64,000 nucleotides of DNA from Amycolatopsis methanolica 239 (GCF_000739085.1 NZ_CP009110.1:3224001-3288000), one strand, 5' to 3'; shown: positions 17,000 through 26,334, counted from the first letter of the stretch. Numbers and translations: made by a program. Notes: generated by a model not told the origin, from the letters alone.

Positions 17000-18062
17000 C
17001 ATTCGCACGGCGGACCGAGGTGACATCCGGGACGTCAACCTGGCGGCTGTCGTGGACACGCTGCGGCGGCACGGGTCCGTCACCCGCGCGCGCATCGCGC
17101 GGGAGACCGGGCTCAGCTCGCCGACCGTGTCGGCGATGGTGACCACGCTGCTCGAAGCGGGCCTGGTCACCACCGCCGGCTCCGGACCGGCGACCGGTGG
17201 CCGCCGCGGTGACCTGTACGAGCTCAAGGCGGACGCGCGGCTCGTGCTGGCGGTGGACCTGAGCTCGACCCCACCGCGGCGCGCGCTCGTCGACCTCCGC
17301 GGCGACATCGTCGGCGGATCCGCCGCCGACCTTCCGAAGTCGGCGCTGCGCTCGTCGCAGGCCTTCGTCCGCTGGGTCACCAGTTACGCGGCGTCCCTCG
17401 ACGGGCTCGTGGGGATCGGGGTGGCCGTCCCCGGTGTCACCGATCCCGTCACCGGCACCATCGAATGGGCGCCCAGTCTCGGCTGGCGCGACGTACGGCT
17501 GCGCGATGATCTCCGGCCGGCGGGCGCCGCGGTGATCGTGGTGGACAACGACCTGAACCTGGCCTCGCTGGGGGAACACGCCTTCGCCGACGAGCGCGTC
17601 TCGGACCTGGTGATGCTGGGCCTGCGGGGCGGCCTCGGCGCGGGAGTGATTCTGGGCGGCGCGCTGCACCGGGGTGTGCACTTCGCGGCGGGCGAGATCG
17701 GCTACCTGCCGGTGATGCCCGGCACGCGGGGCACCAGGGACTTCGGCGCGCTGGAATCCACCTTGTTCGACTCACTCGACGAGCAGGCGGCCGGCGGGGG
17801 CGGGCCGGACATCGTGAAACTGCTGTCGTTCGCCTGCGTCGCGGTGGCGGCGGTGCTGGACGTCGCGGTCATCGTCCTGGGGGAGGAGCTCCTGCGGCAC
17901 GGCGAGGACCTGCCTCGCGAACTGCACCAGCGGCTCGCCGAGGTGCTGCCGCACCCGCCGGCGGTGGTCGCCTCGAAGCTGGGAGCGGACGGAACCCTTC
18001 GCGGGGCGGCCGCCGCAGTGCACGCGGAAATCACCCACGACATCCGGCGGCTGCTCGCGTGA
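16992..18062 (+). CDS. ROK-family transcriptional repressor
   Basis: A 356-aa protein. The winged HTH covers residues 15-75 (VTRARIARETGLSSPTVSAMVTTL split over the two helices). The ROK sugar-binding domain follows, with a glycine-rich GVAVPGVTDP strand and LRGGLGAGVILGGALHRG near residue 215. ROK regulators repress sugar-uptake genes and release DNA on binding a sugar or sugar phosphate. It overlaps its neighbours by 8 and 4 bases. The palindrome at 11440-11458 is its likely site. Confidence 0.9.
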   Translation: MSDIRTADRGDIRDVNLAAVVDTLRRHGSVTRARIARETGLSSPTVSAMVTTLLEAGLVTTAGSGPATGGRRGDLYELKADARLVLAVDLSSTPPRRALVDLRGDIVGGSAADLPKSALRSSQAFVRWVTSYAASLDGLVGIGVAVPGVTDPVTGTIEWAPSLGWRDVRLRDDLRPAGAAVIVVDNDLNLASLGEHAFADERVSDLVMLGLRGGLGAGVILGGALHRGVHFAAGEIGYLPVMPGTRGTRDFGALESTLFDSLDEQAAGGGGPDIVKLLSFACVAVAAVLDVAVIVLGEELLRHGEDLPRELHQRLAEVLPHPPAVVASKLGADGTLRGAAAAVHAEITHDIRRLLA

Positions 18063-19027
18063 TCTTCGTCGGAATCGATGTCGGCGGCACCTCGTCGCGC
18101 TGCGTCGCAGTGGACACCGCGGGAAAGGTGCTCGCCCGTGGCGGCGGCCCCGGCTCCAACGTGCACCGCCACGGGATCCCGGAGGCGGCTCAGCGCGCTG
18201 TCACCCTCGTCCGTCGGACGCTGGCGGGAGCCGGGTCCGCGGACGGCCCGGTTCACGCGGCCGTCTGCACCGCGGGCCTCGACACCGAGGAGACCGCCCG
18301 CACCTTCGCCGCGGTGCTGCGCGACCTCGCGCCGGAAGTCGTGTGGCGGCTGGAGAACGACGCGGTCGCCGCGTGGAAGGGCGCGTTCGGGGCGGGGGAG
18401 TCCGGGGTGGTCGCGATCTGCGGCACCGGAGCGGTGGCCTTCGCCCGGCACGACGGGCGCCAGGCGCGGGCAGGCGGCTGGGGCGCCGCACTCGGTGACG
18501 AAGGAAGTGGCTACGACATGGGGCGGCGGGCGCTGCTCGCGCTGTTGCGGCATCAGGACGGCATGGGCCCGGCGACTTCGCTGCGAGAGCCCGTCCTGAA
18601 CCACCTCGGGCTGAGCCGGACCGAATCCATCATCGATCACGTGCATTTCCACATGCAGCCCTCGCACGTGGCGGCGCTGGCGCCCCTCGTGCTGGGGCAA
18701 GCCGGGGAGGGCGACGAGGTCGCGGTGTCGGTAGTGGATGGGGTGGCGCGGTCGCTGGCCGGGATGGTCGCGGCGGCCGCGCGGACGGTGCGGGGGAACG
18801 AGGAGCGCGAGATTCCGTTCTCGCTCGCCGGCGGGGTCTCGGGCGACGAGTACTTCGCCGGGCGGGTGCGGCGGCATTGCGCCGACCCGGCGCTGCTGAC
18901 GCCCTGGCACCGGCCGGAGGCGCCCCCCGTCGTCGGTGCGGTCTACCTGGCGATGGAGGCCGCGGGCACGTTCAGCGCGGTGGACCTCACCCAAGATCAC
19001 GTCGATAGGTACCAGACATGCAACTAG
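18059..19027 (+). CDS. BadF/BadG-type N-acetylglucosamine (or muramic acid) kinase
   Basis: A 322-aa actin-fold sugar kinase. The N-terminal phosphate-binding IFVGIDVGGTSSRCVAV, the aspartate-bearing LENDAVAAWKGAFG near residue 100, VVAICGTGAVAFA and the adenosine-side GGWGAALGDEGSGYDMGRRAL all fit the BcrAD/BadF family. Members include eukaryotic GlcNAc kinase and bacterial MurK. Together with the deacylase downstream and the divergent SIS protein it suggests an amino-sugar phosphate route. It starts with GTG in a GTGA overlap with the regulator. Confidence 0.88.
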   Translation: MIFVGIDVGGTSSRCVAVDTAGKVLARGGGPGSNVHRHGIPEAAQRAVTLVRRTLAGAGSADGPVHAAVCTAGLDTEETARTFAAVLRDLAPEVVWRLENDAVAAWKGAFGAGESGVVAICGTGAVAFARHDGRQARAGGWGAALGDEGSGYDMGRRALLALLRHQDGMGPATSLREPVLNHLGLSRTESIIDHVHFHMQPSHVAALAPLVLGQAGEGDEVAVSVVDGVARSLAGMVAAAARTVRGNEEREIPFSLAGGVSGDEYFAGRVRRHCADPALLTPWHRPEAPPVVGAVYLAMEAAGTFSAVDLTQDHVDRYQTCN

Positions 19028-20661
19028 ATCTCCTCATCCGCAACGGGCTCGTCGTCGACGGGACGGGTGCGCCTGCCTTCACCGCCGACGTCGGCATCGC
19101 GGGAGGGCGCGTCGCCTACGTCGGCGTGCTGCCCGAAGGGGTTTCGGCGCGCCGCGAGATCGACGCCACGGGCAAGGTCGTCTCGCCCGGTTTCCTCGAC
19201 ATCCACAGCCACTCCGACTTCGTGCTCGCCGACCCGGCGCACGAGGACATCCTCGGCTGCTTCCTGCGCCAGGGCATCACCACGCTCGTCACCGGGAACT
19301 GCGGTTTCGCGCCCGCCCCGGCGAACCCGGAGTTCGGGGCCGAGATGAGGGACTACACGTCCTTCCTGCGGTCGCGGCGTTCGGTCACCGACTGGCCCAC
19401 GATGGGCGCCTACCTCGACACCCTGACCGACCAGGGCGTGGCGCTGAACGTCGTCCCGCTCGCCGCGCACGGAGCGCTGCGAATCGCCACCATGGGTTTC
19501 GCGAAACGTGAACCGGACGCCGCCGAACTCAGGCGGATGGTCGCACTGCTCGACGAGGCCCTGGACGCCGGTGTGTACGGCATGTCGGCCGGGCTGGCAT
19601 ACGCGCCGGGGATGTACGCCGGCACGGCGGAGATAACCCGCCTCGCGACGTCGGTCGGCCGTCGCGATGGCCTGTTCACCTGCCACAGCAGGGGTTTGTC
19701 CGAGACGCTGGTGGACGCGGTGTCCGAGGTGGTCGACGTCGCGGCCCACGGCGAGGTGCGGACCCAGTTCTCCCACCTGTGTGCGCTCGGCGAAGCGAAC
19801 TGGCCGCGGATCGGCCGCGCGATCGACACGCTCGAGTCGGCCCGGTCGCGCGGTGTCGACATCGCCACCGACTGTCAGGCCTACATCGCCGGCAACACCA
19901 CCCTCTCCGCGCTCCTGCCGCCGTGGGCCCTCGAAGGCGGGATGGACGCGGTCGTCGAACGCCTCGCCGACACCGGTACCCGCTGCCAGATCCGGCGTGC
20001 CATCGAGCACGAACGGCCGCAGTGGCCGACCGGCGCGGGCGGCTGGACCGACAACATGATCGCGTCCCTCGGCTACGACAACATCCTGCTGCTGACCATC
20101 GGGTCGGACCGGTTCAAGGACTTCGAGGGGATGTCTCTGGCCGGGTTCGCGGCCGCCATCGGCAAGGACCCCTTCGACGCCACCATGGACCTCGTCGTCG
20201 CCGACCGGGGCGAGACGATGATGCTGGTGGTCGGCTCGGCCGGCAGCATGCGCTCGGACGCGCCCCTGCGGGAGGTTCTACGCCTGCCGTACACGGCGCT
20301 GGAAACCGACGCGATCGTGACGGGTGAGGGCAAGCCCAACCGTGGCGCGATGGGTGCCTATCCCCGCATGCTCGGGCACTTCGTTCGCGACGAGGGCCTG
20401 CTCTCCCTCGAACAGGCGGTGTACCAGATGACCGGGCTGGCCGCCGACCGCATCGGTCTCTCCGATGCTGGGCGGCTGCGCGCCGGCTGCGCCGCCGACG
20501 TGGTGGTCTTCGACCTCGCCGAGATCGAGGACACCACCACCTACCTCGACACGACGTCCGCGCCGAGGGGCCTCGAGTACGTGCTCGTCAACGGAACCGC
20601 GGTCGTCGATCAGGGGAGGTACCGCCCGAGCCGGGCCGGCCGGGTCTACCGCAGGTCGTGA
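19018..20661 (+). CDS. N-acyl-D-amino-acid deacylase (D-aminoacylase) family amidohydrolase
   Basis: A 547-aa metal-dependent deacylase. The metal site DIHSHSDF lies near residue 62; TTLVTGNCGFAPAP follows, with the D-aminoacylase-like Cys. GVYGMSAGLAYAPGMYAG near residue 185 and the C-terminal GRLRAGCAADVVVFD composite domain are also typical. The family removes N-acyl groups from D-amino acids or related N-acyl compounds. In this operon the substrate could equally be an N-acylated amino sugar. It overlaps the kinase by 10 bases and overlaps the convergent CapA-like gene by 16. Confidence 0.9.
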   Translation: MQLDLLIRNGLVVDGTGAPAFTADVGIAGGRVAYVGVLPEGVSARREIDATGKVVSPGFLDIHSHSDFVLADPAHEDILGCFLRQGITTLVTGNCGFAPAPANPEFGAEMRDYTSFLRSRRSVTDWPTMGAYLDTLTDQGVALNVVPLAAHGALRIATMGFAKREPDAAELRRMVALLDEALDAGVYGMSAGLAYAPGMYAGTAEITRLATSVGRRDGLFTCHSRGLSETLVDAVSEVVDVAAHGEVRTQFSHLCALGEANWPRIGRAIDTLESARSRGVDIATDCQAYIAGNTTLSALLPPWALEGGMDAVVERLADTGTRCQIRRAIEHERPQWPTGAGGWTDNMIASLGYDNILLLTIGSDRFKDFEGMSLAGFAAAIGKDPFDATMDLVVADRGETMMLVVGSAGSMRSDAPLREVLRLPYTALETDAIVTGEGKPNRGAMGAYPRMLGHFVRDEGLLSLEQAVYQMTGLAADRIGLSDAGRLRAGCAADVVVFDLAEIEDTTTYLDTTSAPRGLEYVLVNGTAVVDQGRYRPSRAGRVYRRS

Positions 20662-21953
20662 TCCGCTGCGGCGTGCACGGTGAACCACTCGCCCCTGGGC
20701 CGCAGACGGGTGCCGTAGGGCTTGGACAGTTCCGTCAGCTCCGCGCCGATCGCGGCGGATTCCGCGCCGCTCGCGAGTTCGGGTGTGCCCCGGCGGGCCG
20801 CGGGCCGGTCACGGCCGAGGGAGATCGGCCACAGCTCGACGCCGGTGAGGTCACCGTCCTCGAACGTCAGGGTCGCCACGACCGACCGGGCGTACTCGGG
20901 GTGCGCCGGGAAACCGGGGGAGGTCACCGCGCGCCGCGCGCCGGGCGAGCCGGGAGCGGCCCCGAACACGTCGTAGGAGTGCGGGGTCAGCCGGTCCTGC
21001 AGGTGGATCTGGTCCACGAAGTTGCCCAGGCCGTAGAAGATCGGGCGCCCGCGGTAGAACTCGATGCCCCGCAACCGGTGCGGCCCGTGGCCGGCGACCA
21101 CGTCGGCACCGCTGTCGATGACGGCGTGCGCGAACTCGCGCTGGAAGGCCGCCGGCTCGGTCAGCGCCCGGCCCTGCTCGTGCCCGTGCACGCTGACCAC
21201 CACGACGTCGGCCCGCTCGGCGGCCTCGGCCACCCACCGCTGGATGCGTTCCAGGTTCCGGGAATCGCACCAGGTCTCCACGGCCGGTTCATCCGCCGCC
21301 CGGAAGACCTGCCCGAACAGCCGCTCGTCCCGCTCGTCCGGCAACGGTGGCAGGAATCCCATGTCCACCACGTACTTCAGCTGTTCGTCGAGGCCGAGAT
21401 CGCGGTGTGCCGCCCGGAGCGCGGTGAGCTGCCCGGGCGGTACGCGCAGCCGGGTGTGGAAGCGCAACGGGTTGAGCCCCGGCCGGGGCGGCATCAGGTC
21501 GGCCGGGCCGCTGGCGTCGTCGCCGGTGCCGAAGGTGGACGTGCAGGCGATCACCGCGACGCTGCCGGCCTGCCGGTCGACGTAGGCCGGCAGCGTCGCC
21601 TCCTCCAGCGAGTTCCCGGCGCCCGCGTGCGCGAGCCGGCGGGCGGCGAGCTCCCGGATGGTGCCCGCCATGCCGGGAACGCCCAGGTTCAGCGCGTGGT
21701 TGTTGGCGAACGACACGACGTCGATCCCGATGTCGGCCAGTTCGTCGAGCACGCGCGCGTCCGCGGTGAGGGTCGGGTTGAGCGGGTGGGAGGTGTGCTG
21801 CCCGGCGTGGTCGGCGGTGACCATCTCCAGGTTGGTGAACGTGACATCCGCTTCCCGCAGGAGGGTCCGCAGCGCCTCCGCGGCGGGGGTGGCGCGCACC
21901 ACCGCCCCGCGGGTGATCATGGTGTCGCCGGACAGCGCCAGTACCAACCCCAT
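20646..21953 (-). CDS. CapA-family (poly-gamma-glutamate-type) metallophosphatase-like protein
   Basis: A 435-aa protein of the PGA_cap domain, a calcineurin-like fold. Blocks ALSGDTMITRG, VTFTNLEMVTAD, VVSFANNHALNLG near residue 80, VVVSVHGHEQG and VVAGHGPHRLRGIEFYRGRP follow the expected order and carry the metal-binding Asp, Asn and His residues. There is no signal peptide, so it is probably cytoplasmic rather than the surface protein of capsule operons. It is last in an eight-gene operon, one base after the racemase gene, and may act as a hydrolase in that pathway. Confidence 0.87.
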   Translation of the reverse strand: MGLVLALSGDTMITRGAVVRATPAAEALRTLLREADVTFTNLEMVTADHAGQHTSHPLNPTLTADARVLDELADIGIDVVSFANNHALNLGVPGMAGTIRELAARRLAHAGAGNSLEEATLPAYVDRQAGSVAVIACTSTFGTGDDASGPADLMPPRPGLNPLRFHTRLRVPPGQLTALRAAHRDLGLDEQLKYVVDMGFLPPLPDERDERLFGQVFRAADEPAVETWCDSRNLERIQRWVAEAAERADVVVVSVHGHEQGRALTEPAAFQREFAHAVIDSGADVVAGHGPHRLRGIEFYRGRPIFYGLGNFVDQIHLQDRLTPHSYDVFGAAPGSPGARRAVTSPGFPAHPEYARSVVATLTFEDGDLTGVELWPISLGRDRPAARRGTPELASGAESAAIGAELTELSKPYGTRLRPRGEWFTVHAAADHDLR

Positions 21954-21954
21954 C

Positions 21955-22713
21955 TCAGCCGACCACCAGATCGCCGAGCGTGGCGCCGGCCGCGAGCTTC
22001 CGCGGCGTCGGATAGGCGGTTTTGCTGTGGCGCCAGCCGAACTGTGCGCGGGCGTGGGCGATGGCGAGTGCGGCCTTGACCGGGTTCACCACCGGCACCC
22101 CGAGCTTCGCCTGGAGATCGGCGTCCAGTTCCAGGAAGGCCATGCTCATGCAGCCGAGCACCAGCACGTCGGCACCGTCGCGGTCGACGAGGGTCCGGCC
22201 GGCTTCGGCCGCCCGCAGAGCGGATGCCTCCCGGTCGGTGCCGAGCTCGAGGACCGGGACGTCCACGACGGCGATGCCCGCCAGCGAACCGGTGAGCCCG
22301 GCGTCGGCGACCAGTCGGCGGATGGGGTGCACGACCCCGTCGGCGACCGTGACCACCCCGAACCGGTGGCCGAGCATCGTGGCCAGATGTGCGGAGGCCG
22401 CGCCCGGGCCGACCAGGATCGCGCGCTCGGTCAGCTCGCAGAGCGCGTCCAGGCCGGGATCGCCGTAGCAACCGAGGATGATCGCGTCGGCACCGTCGGC
22501 TTCCAGCCGCGTGACCAGTCGTGCGGTCTGCTCGACCGACACGTACTCCTCGTAGGCGGATTCGATGGAGGCAGGTCCGGACGGGACGTCCTGCACGGTG
22601 ACCTCGGCGCCTTCGGGCGCCCAGCGCCGGAGGATTTTCTGACGGCGCTGGACCTCCGCGCCGCCCAGTGCCGTCCTGGACATCGGGCCGGGAACTACGT
22701 ACACGATGCGCAT
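21955..22713 (-). CDS. aspartate/glutamate/hydantoin racemase family protein
   Basis: A 252-aa cofactor-independent racemase-like protein. The two catalytic cysteine regions are visible: DAIILGCYGDPGLDAL near residue 80 and DVLVLGCMSMAFLE near residue 190. The C-terminal PVVNPVKAALAIAHA is typical of the hydantoin/allantoin racemase branch. It would interconvert enantiomers of an amino acid or hydantoin. It lies three bases after the symporter gene and one before the CapA-like gene. Confidence 0.9.
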   Translation of the reverse strand: MRIVYVVPGPMSRTALGGAEVQRRQKILRRWAPEGAEVTVQDVPSGPASIESAYEEYVSVEQTARLVTRLEADGADAIILGCYGDPGLDALCELTERAILVGPGAASAHLATMLGHRFGVVTVADGVVHPIRRLVADAGLTGSLAGIAVVDVPVLELGTDREASALRAAEAGRTLVDRDGADVLVLGCMSMAFLELDADLQAKLGVPVVNPVKAALAIAHARAQFGWRHSKTAYPTPRKLAAGATLGDLVVG

Positions 22714-22716
22714 GGT

Positions 22717-24168
22717 TCACCTCTCACTCGGAACGGGGGAGACCCGCGGGCGGGGCGGGGGAAAGAACGTGGTGAGCGCTTGCTCGCCGGGGCCGCGAGT
22801 GCGCAGTGACACGACGACGAACACCACCAGGCTCACCGACACCCCGGGGATCACCGGGTCGAGCCCAGCCGGCTTCCCCGCGACGAACCAGGCCAGCGCG
22901 ACCACGAAGCCGGCGCACATCGACGCGATCGAGCCGGCGGCGGTGGCACGCCGCCAGTTCAGTCCGACCACGACGGTCGCGAAGAAGAACGAGGCGACCA
23001 GCGAGGCCTGGAGCGCCACCACGAACTGCACCAGCGCGAGCTGGCGCAGCGCCAGGAAGACCGGGATGATGCCCAGCACCAGCACCGCGGCCCGGGTGAG
23101 CCACAGCTGTGCCCGGTCCGACAGCCGCCACACCTCGCGGAGCAGGTCGTTGGTCAGCGCGGAGGCCGACACGATCATGATTCCGGAGACACTGGAGGCG
23201 ATCGCGCCGAGCACCGCGATGATCAGCAGCGCGCCGACGATCGGGGGCAGCACGTCGGCGGAGAGCACCGTCGAGGCGATGTCCGGGGTCGGCAGCGACG
23301 GGAAGATCGCCCGGGTCGCCATGCCCAGGACGCAGACGGACAGGAACACGATGGCCTGGAACAGGAACGACCACCCCACCGCCCGGCGCACGGTCCGGAT
23401 GTTCTTCATGGTGTAGAGGCGGGCGAGCTCGTAGGGCGTGGTCGCCTGAGCGAACAGGAACGCCAGCCCCAGCCCGAGCAGTGCGTTGGACGAGTAGAAC
23501 CAGCCGGTCATGCTCGGCTGCACCTGGTGCACGATCCCGCCGATGGCGTCCGGCCCGAGCTGCATGAGCACGGCGGGCACGGCGGCGACGAAGCAGCCCG
23601 CCATCAGCAGCGCGTGCAGGTAGTCGGTGTACGCGGTCGCCCGCATCCCGCCGATCAGGACGAACAGCAGGGTCACGCCGATGGTGATCAGCACCCCGTA
23701 CAGGAAGGGCATGCCCAGGATCGCGTGGAAGATCTGGCCGCCCGCCTGGTACTGCGCGGTGAGGTAGACGGTGTAGGCGACGATGATCAGCACGGCGGAG
23801 ATCACGCTCGCCGCGCGGGAGTTGTAGCGCGCCCGGATGAACTCGGGCACCGTCTTGCCGCCGAAGCGGGCGAACTTCGGCGCCACGAACAGCACCTGCA
23901 CGATCCAGCCCGCCCACAGCCCGATCACCACCATGCCGAAGCTGGCCCCGGTCAGGTAGTGAATGCCCAGCGTGCCGACGAACGTGCCCGCGCTCATCTG
24001 GGTCGCGGCGAGCGAGGCGCCACCGACCACGGAGCCGATCGACCCGCTCGCGGTCAGGTAGTCCCGGACGGTGCGGGTCTTCGCCCCGGACCACACGCTG
24101 ATCACGATCAGCAGGACGAAGTAGCCGATCGTGACGCCCCAGAAGACGGACTGTCCCGGCATGGTCAT
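22717..24168 (-). CDS. sodium:solute symporter (SSS family)
   Basis: A 483-aa permease with about 13 hydrophobic segments. GSVVGGASLAATQMSAGTFVG is near the N-terminus (second helix, substrate and Na+ region) and AVGWSFLFQAIVFLSV in the middle; the family's length is normal. It takes up an organic solute, probably an amino acid, peptide or acid, with Na+. The ATG at 24168 overlaps the stop of a 38-aa membrane protein as ATGA, so the two are translationally coupled and probably form one transporter. Confidence 0.92.
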   Translation of the reverse strand: MTMPGQSVFWGVTIGYFVLLIVISVWSGAKTRTVRDYLTASGSIGSVVGGASLAATQMSAGTFVGTLGIHYLTGASFGMVVIGLWAGWIVQVLFVAPKFARFGGKTVPEFIRARYNSRAASVISAVLIIVAYTVYLTAQYQAGGQIFHAILGMPFLYGVLITIGVTLLFVLIGGMRATAYTDYLHALLMAGCFVAAVPAVLMQLGPDAIGGIVHQVQPSMTGWFYSSNALLGLGLAFLFAQATTPYELARLYTMKNIRTVRRAVGWSFLFQAIVFLSVCVLGMATRAIFPSLPTPDIASTVLSADVLPPIVGALLIIAVLGAIASSVSGIMIVSASALTNDLLREVWRLSDRAQLWLTRAAVLVLGIIPVFLALRQLALVQFVVALQASLVASFFFATVVVGLNWRRATAAGSIASMCAGFVVALAWFVAGKPAGLDPVIPGVSVSLVVFVVVSLRTRGPGEQALTTFFPPPRPRVSPVPSER

Positions 24169-24281
24169 TTCCCTTCGCGGTCGCGGCGGGTGTAGGCCCA
24201 GCAGAAGTAGAGGACGACCCACAGCACGGAGAACAGCACGTAGACGAAGAACGGCACACCGAGGGAGAACACGCTGTTCAC
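24165..24281 (-). CDS. 38-aa membrane protein, small subunit of the symporter
   Basis: A GTG-started frame of 38 codons. It has a hydrophobic segment from about residue 9 to 28 (VPFFVYVLFSVLWVVLYFCW) and a positively charged end TRRDREGK. It overlaps the gene before it by four bases (GTGA) and the symporter gene after it by four bases (ATGA), which strongly supports translation. Small single-helix partners beside SSS symporters are known as symporter small accessory proteins. Confidence 0.8.
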   Translation of the reverse strand: MNSVFSLGVPFFVYVLFSVLWVVLYFCWAYTRRDREGK

Positions 24282-24952
24282 CCCTTTCTCGCGAGCGTTT
24301 CGCGGAGCATCACGATGGCGGAGAAGGCGACCCCGAGCAGGATGATGAGCACGCCGGCCCAGCCGGCGAACCCCCGGCCGGAGGAGGGTTGGTCGCCGAG
24401 CCGGTAGGCCAGGAACGAGGGCACGCCGGCGAGGTCCCGTTGTTGCATGCCGCTGGACCCGATCACCACGGGGAACGGCTCGCCCTGCACGTGATAGCCG
24501 TCGGGTACTTGGTAGCGCAGCCGCACCACCCGGCTGCCGTCGGTCGGGGCGTCGGGCACCAGGATCGGAACCTGCTCACCGCCGTGCTGCGAGACGGTGT
24601 AGGCGATGTCGTAGGACAGCGGCCCGGCGTGCGGTGCGGGGAAGCTGATGGTGTCCGCGCCGGCACCGGTGGTCGTCGCGGTGGGCAGGACCGCCGGCCC
24701 GGCACTGACCCGCAGGCCGGTGATCTCCACGCCGGGGAACTTGGCCACCAGGTGCCGGATCGGGCTGCCGGGGGCGATGTCGTCGACGGTGATCGACTCG
24801 GTGACCGTGACGCTTCGCGCCTGCGGCGCGGGCGTGACTTCGAGCTGTGCTCGGCGGAGCACGGGACCGGCGCCCTGCGCGGTCGCCGTCGCGGCCGGGG
24901 GCGCGGCGACCAGCGCGAGGCAGGCGATGCCGAACAGCAGGCGGTATCGCAT
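24278..24952 (-). CDS. secreted, C-terminally membrane-anchored protein of unknown function
   Basis: A 224-aa protein. AAGGAG lies five bases before the ATG at 24952. Residues 1-26 form a signal peptide ending in AATATAQ, residues 30-185 are beta-rich and predicted extracytoplasmic, and residues 193-215 form a membrane segment (FAGWAGVLIILLGVAFSAIV) with a short basic tail. I recognise no family. It sits between an amidase and the symporter pair, coupled to the 38-aa gene, so it may be an extracytoplasmic part of the uptake system. Confidence 0.8.
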   Translation of the reverse strand: MRYRLLFGIACLALVAAPPAATATAQGAGPVLRRAQLEVTPAPQARSVTVTESITVDDIAPGSPIRHLVAKFPGVEITGLRVSAGPAVLPTATTTGAGADTISFPAPHAGPLSYDIAYTVSQHGGEQVPILVPDAPTDGSRVVRLRYQVPDGYHVQGEPFPVVIGSSGMQQRDLAGVPSFLAYRLGDQPSSGRGFAGWAGVLIILLGVAFSAIVMLRETLARKG

Positions 24953-24977
24953 GGGGACTCCTTGGGGGATGCGGTGC

Positions 24978-26333
24978 TCAGGCTCGGCCGGCGATGTCGA
25001 GTGACGGGGTGGGGAAACCGCCGCAGGCGGTCTCGTAGCGTTCGGCGATGGCGTAGACCGCGTCTTCACGGCCCTTCGGCCCGATCAGCTGCCAGCCCAG
25101 CGGCAGGCCGTCGAGGGTGCTGCCCGCAGGCAGGCAGAGGGCGGGGTGACCGCTGACGTTGAACGGGATGGTGCGGACACACGCGTCCAGCCCGGCCAGG
25201 TCCAGCACGGGATCCTGGACCGTGGCACCTCCGGGCATCGTGGGCGCGGCCAGCACGTCGGCTTCGCCGAGCACGGAGTCGACCCGCCTGCCGAACTCCT
25301 GCCGGGCCTCCAGCGCGTCCAGGTAGACCACCGCGGGTACGGCCCGGCCGGCCATCAGGTTGGCGAAGGTCGGCGGGGCGTAGTCGGCCTCCCGCCCGGG
25401 AAGCCAGTGGCGGTGGGCGTGCGCCGCCTCCGGTCCCAGGATTTCCACGCCCCGCCGCCACAGCTCGGTGATGCCGGGCAGGCTCACCTCCCGGATGCGG
25501 GCGCCCGTCGACCCGAGGACTTCCACCGCCTTGGCGAACGCGTCGCGGACCTGCGCGTCCGGGGTGGCGTCGAGGAGTTCGGTGATCACGCCGACCACCG
25601 GGCACAGGGGCGGCGGCCCGGCAGGCACCGGCCGCCCGGTGAGCACTGCCAGCAGCAACCGGTTGTCGGCCACCGTCCTGGTCAGCAGTCCGACGTGGTC
25701 CAGGGTGGCGGACAGTGGGACGAGACCCCGGCGGTCGATGCTGTCGCAAGTGGGCTTCATGCCCACGAGCCCGCAGAAGGACGCGGGCGCGCGGACCGAG
25801 CCGCCGGTGTCCGTGCCCACCGAGGCGTACCCGATCCCTGCCGCCACCGCGCTGGCGGATCCACTGCTGGACCCGCCAGCGGTACGGCCGGTGTCCCACG
25901 GGTTGTTGCACTGCCCGTGGTCGGGATGGACGAACCCGTAGGCGAATTCGAGCATGTTCGTCTTCCCGAAGACCACCGCTCCCGCGTCCCGGAGTCTGCT
26001 GTGGACAGCGGAGTCCACAGCGGCCTCGGTGCCGCGGAGAACGCGCGAACCCGCGAGCGTGGGAACCCCGGCGATGTCGAAGTTGTCCTTGACGGACACC
26101 GGGATGCCGGCCAGGGGACCGCCCTGGCCGGCTGCGATGGCCGCGGCGGCCTCGCGTGCCTGCCGCCTCGCCAGGTCCGCGAGCACCGTGGTGAACGCGT
26201 TGAGCTCGGGTTCCAGGACCTCCTGGCGGGCCAGCACGGCCTCCAGGAGGTCCTCGGGGGAGAGCTCACCGTGGTGCAGCAGCCGCGAGACCGTCGCGAT
26301 CGGTGCGACCAGGAGATCGCTTCCGGCGTCCAT
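24978..26333 (-). CDS. amidase-signature family amidase
   Basis: A 451-aa amidase. The Ser-cisSer-Lys triad is complete: Lys in IPVSVKDNFDIAG near residue 80, Ser in the glycine/serine block GGSSSGSASAVAAG, and the nucleophile Ser in GTDTGGSVRAPASFCGLVG near residue 175. It hydrolyses carboxamides, or related amides in this operon. It starts one base after the M19 dipeptidase stop. Confidence 0.94.
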   Translation of the reverse strand: MDAGSDLLVAPIATVSRLLHHGELSPEDLLEAVLARQEVLEPELNAFTTVLADLARRQAREAAAAIAAGQGGPLAGIPVSVKDNFDIAGVPTLAGSRVLRGTEAAVDSAVHSRLRDAGAVVFGKTNMLEFAYGFVHPDHGQCNNPWDTGRTAGGSSSGSASAVAAGIGYASVGTDTGGSVRAPASFCGLVGMKPTCDSIDRRGLVPLSATLDHVGLLTRTVADNRLLLAVLTGRPVPAGPPPLCPVVGVITELLDATPDAQVRDAFAKAVEVLGSTGARIREVSLPGITELWRRGVEILGPEAAHAHRHWLPGREADYAPPTFANLMAGRAVPAVVYLDALEARQEFGRRVDSVLGEADVLAAPTMPGGATVQDPVLDLAGLDACVRTIPFNVSGHPALCLPAGSTLDGLPLGWQLIGPKGREDAVYAIAERYETACGGFPTPSLDIAGRA

Positions 26334-26334
26334 G

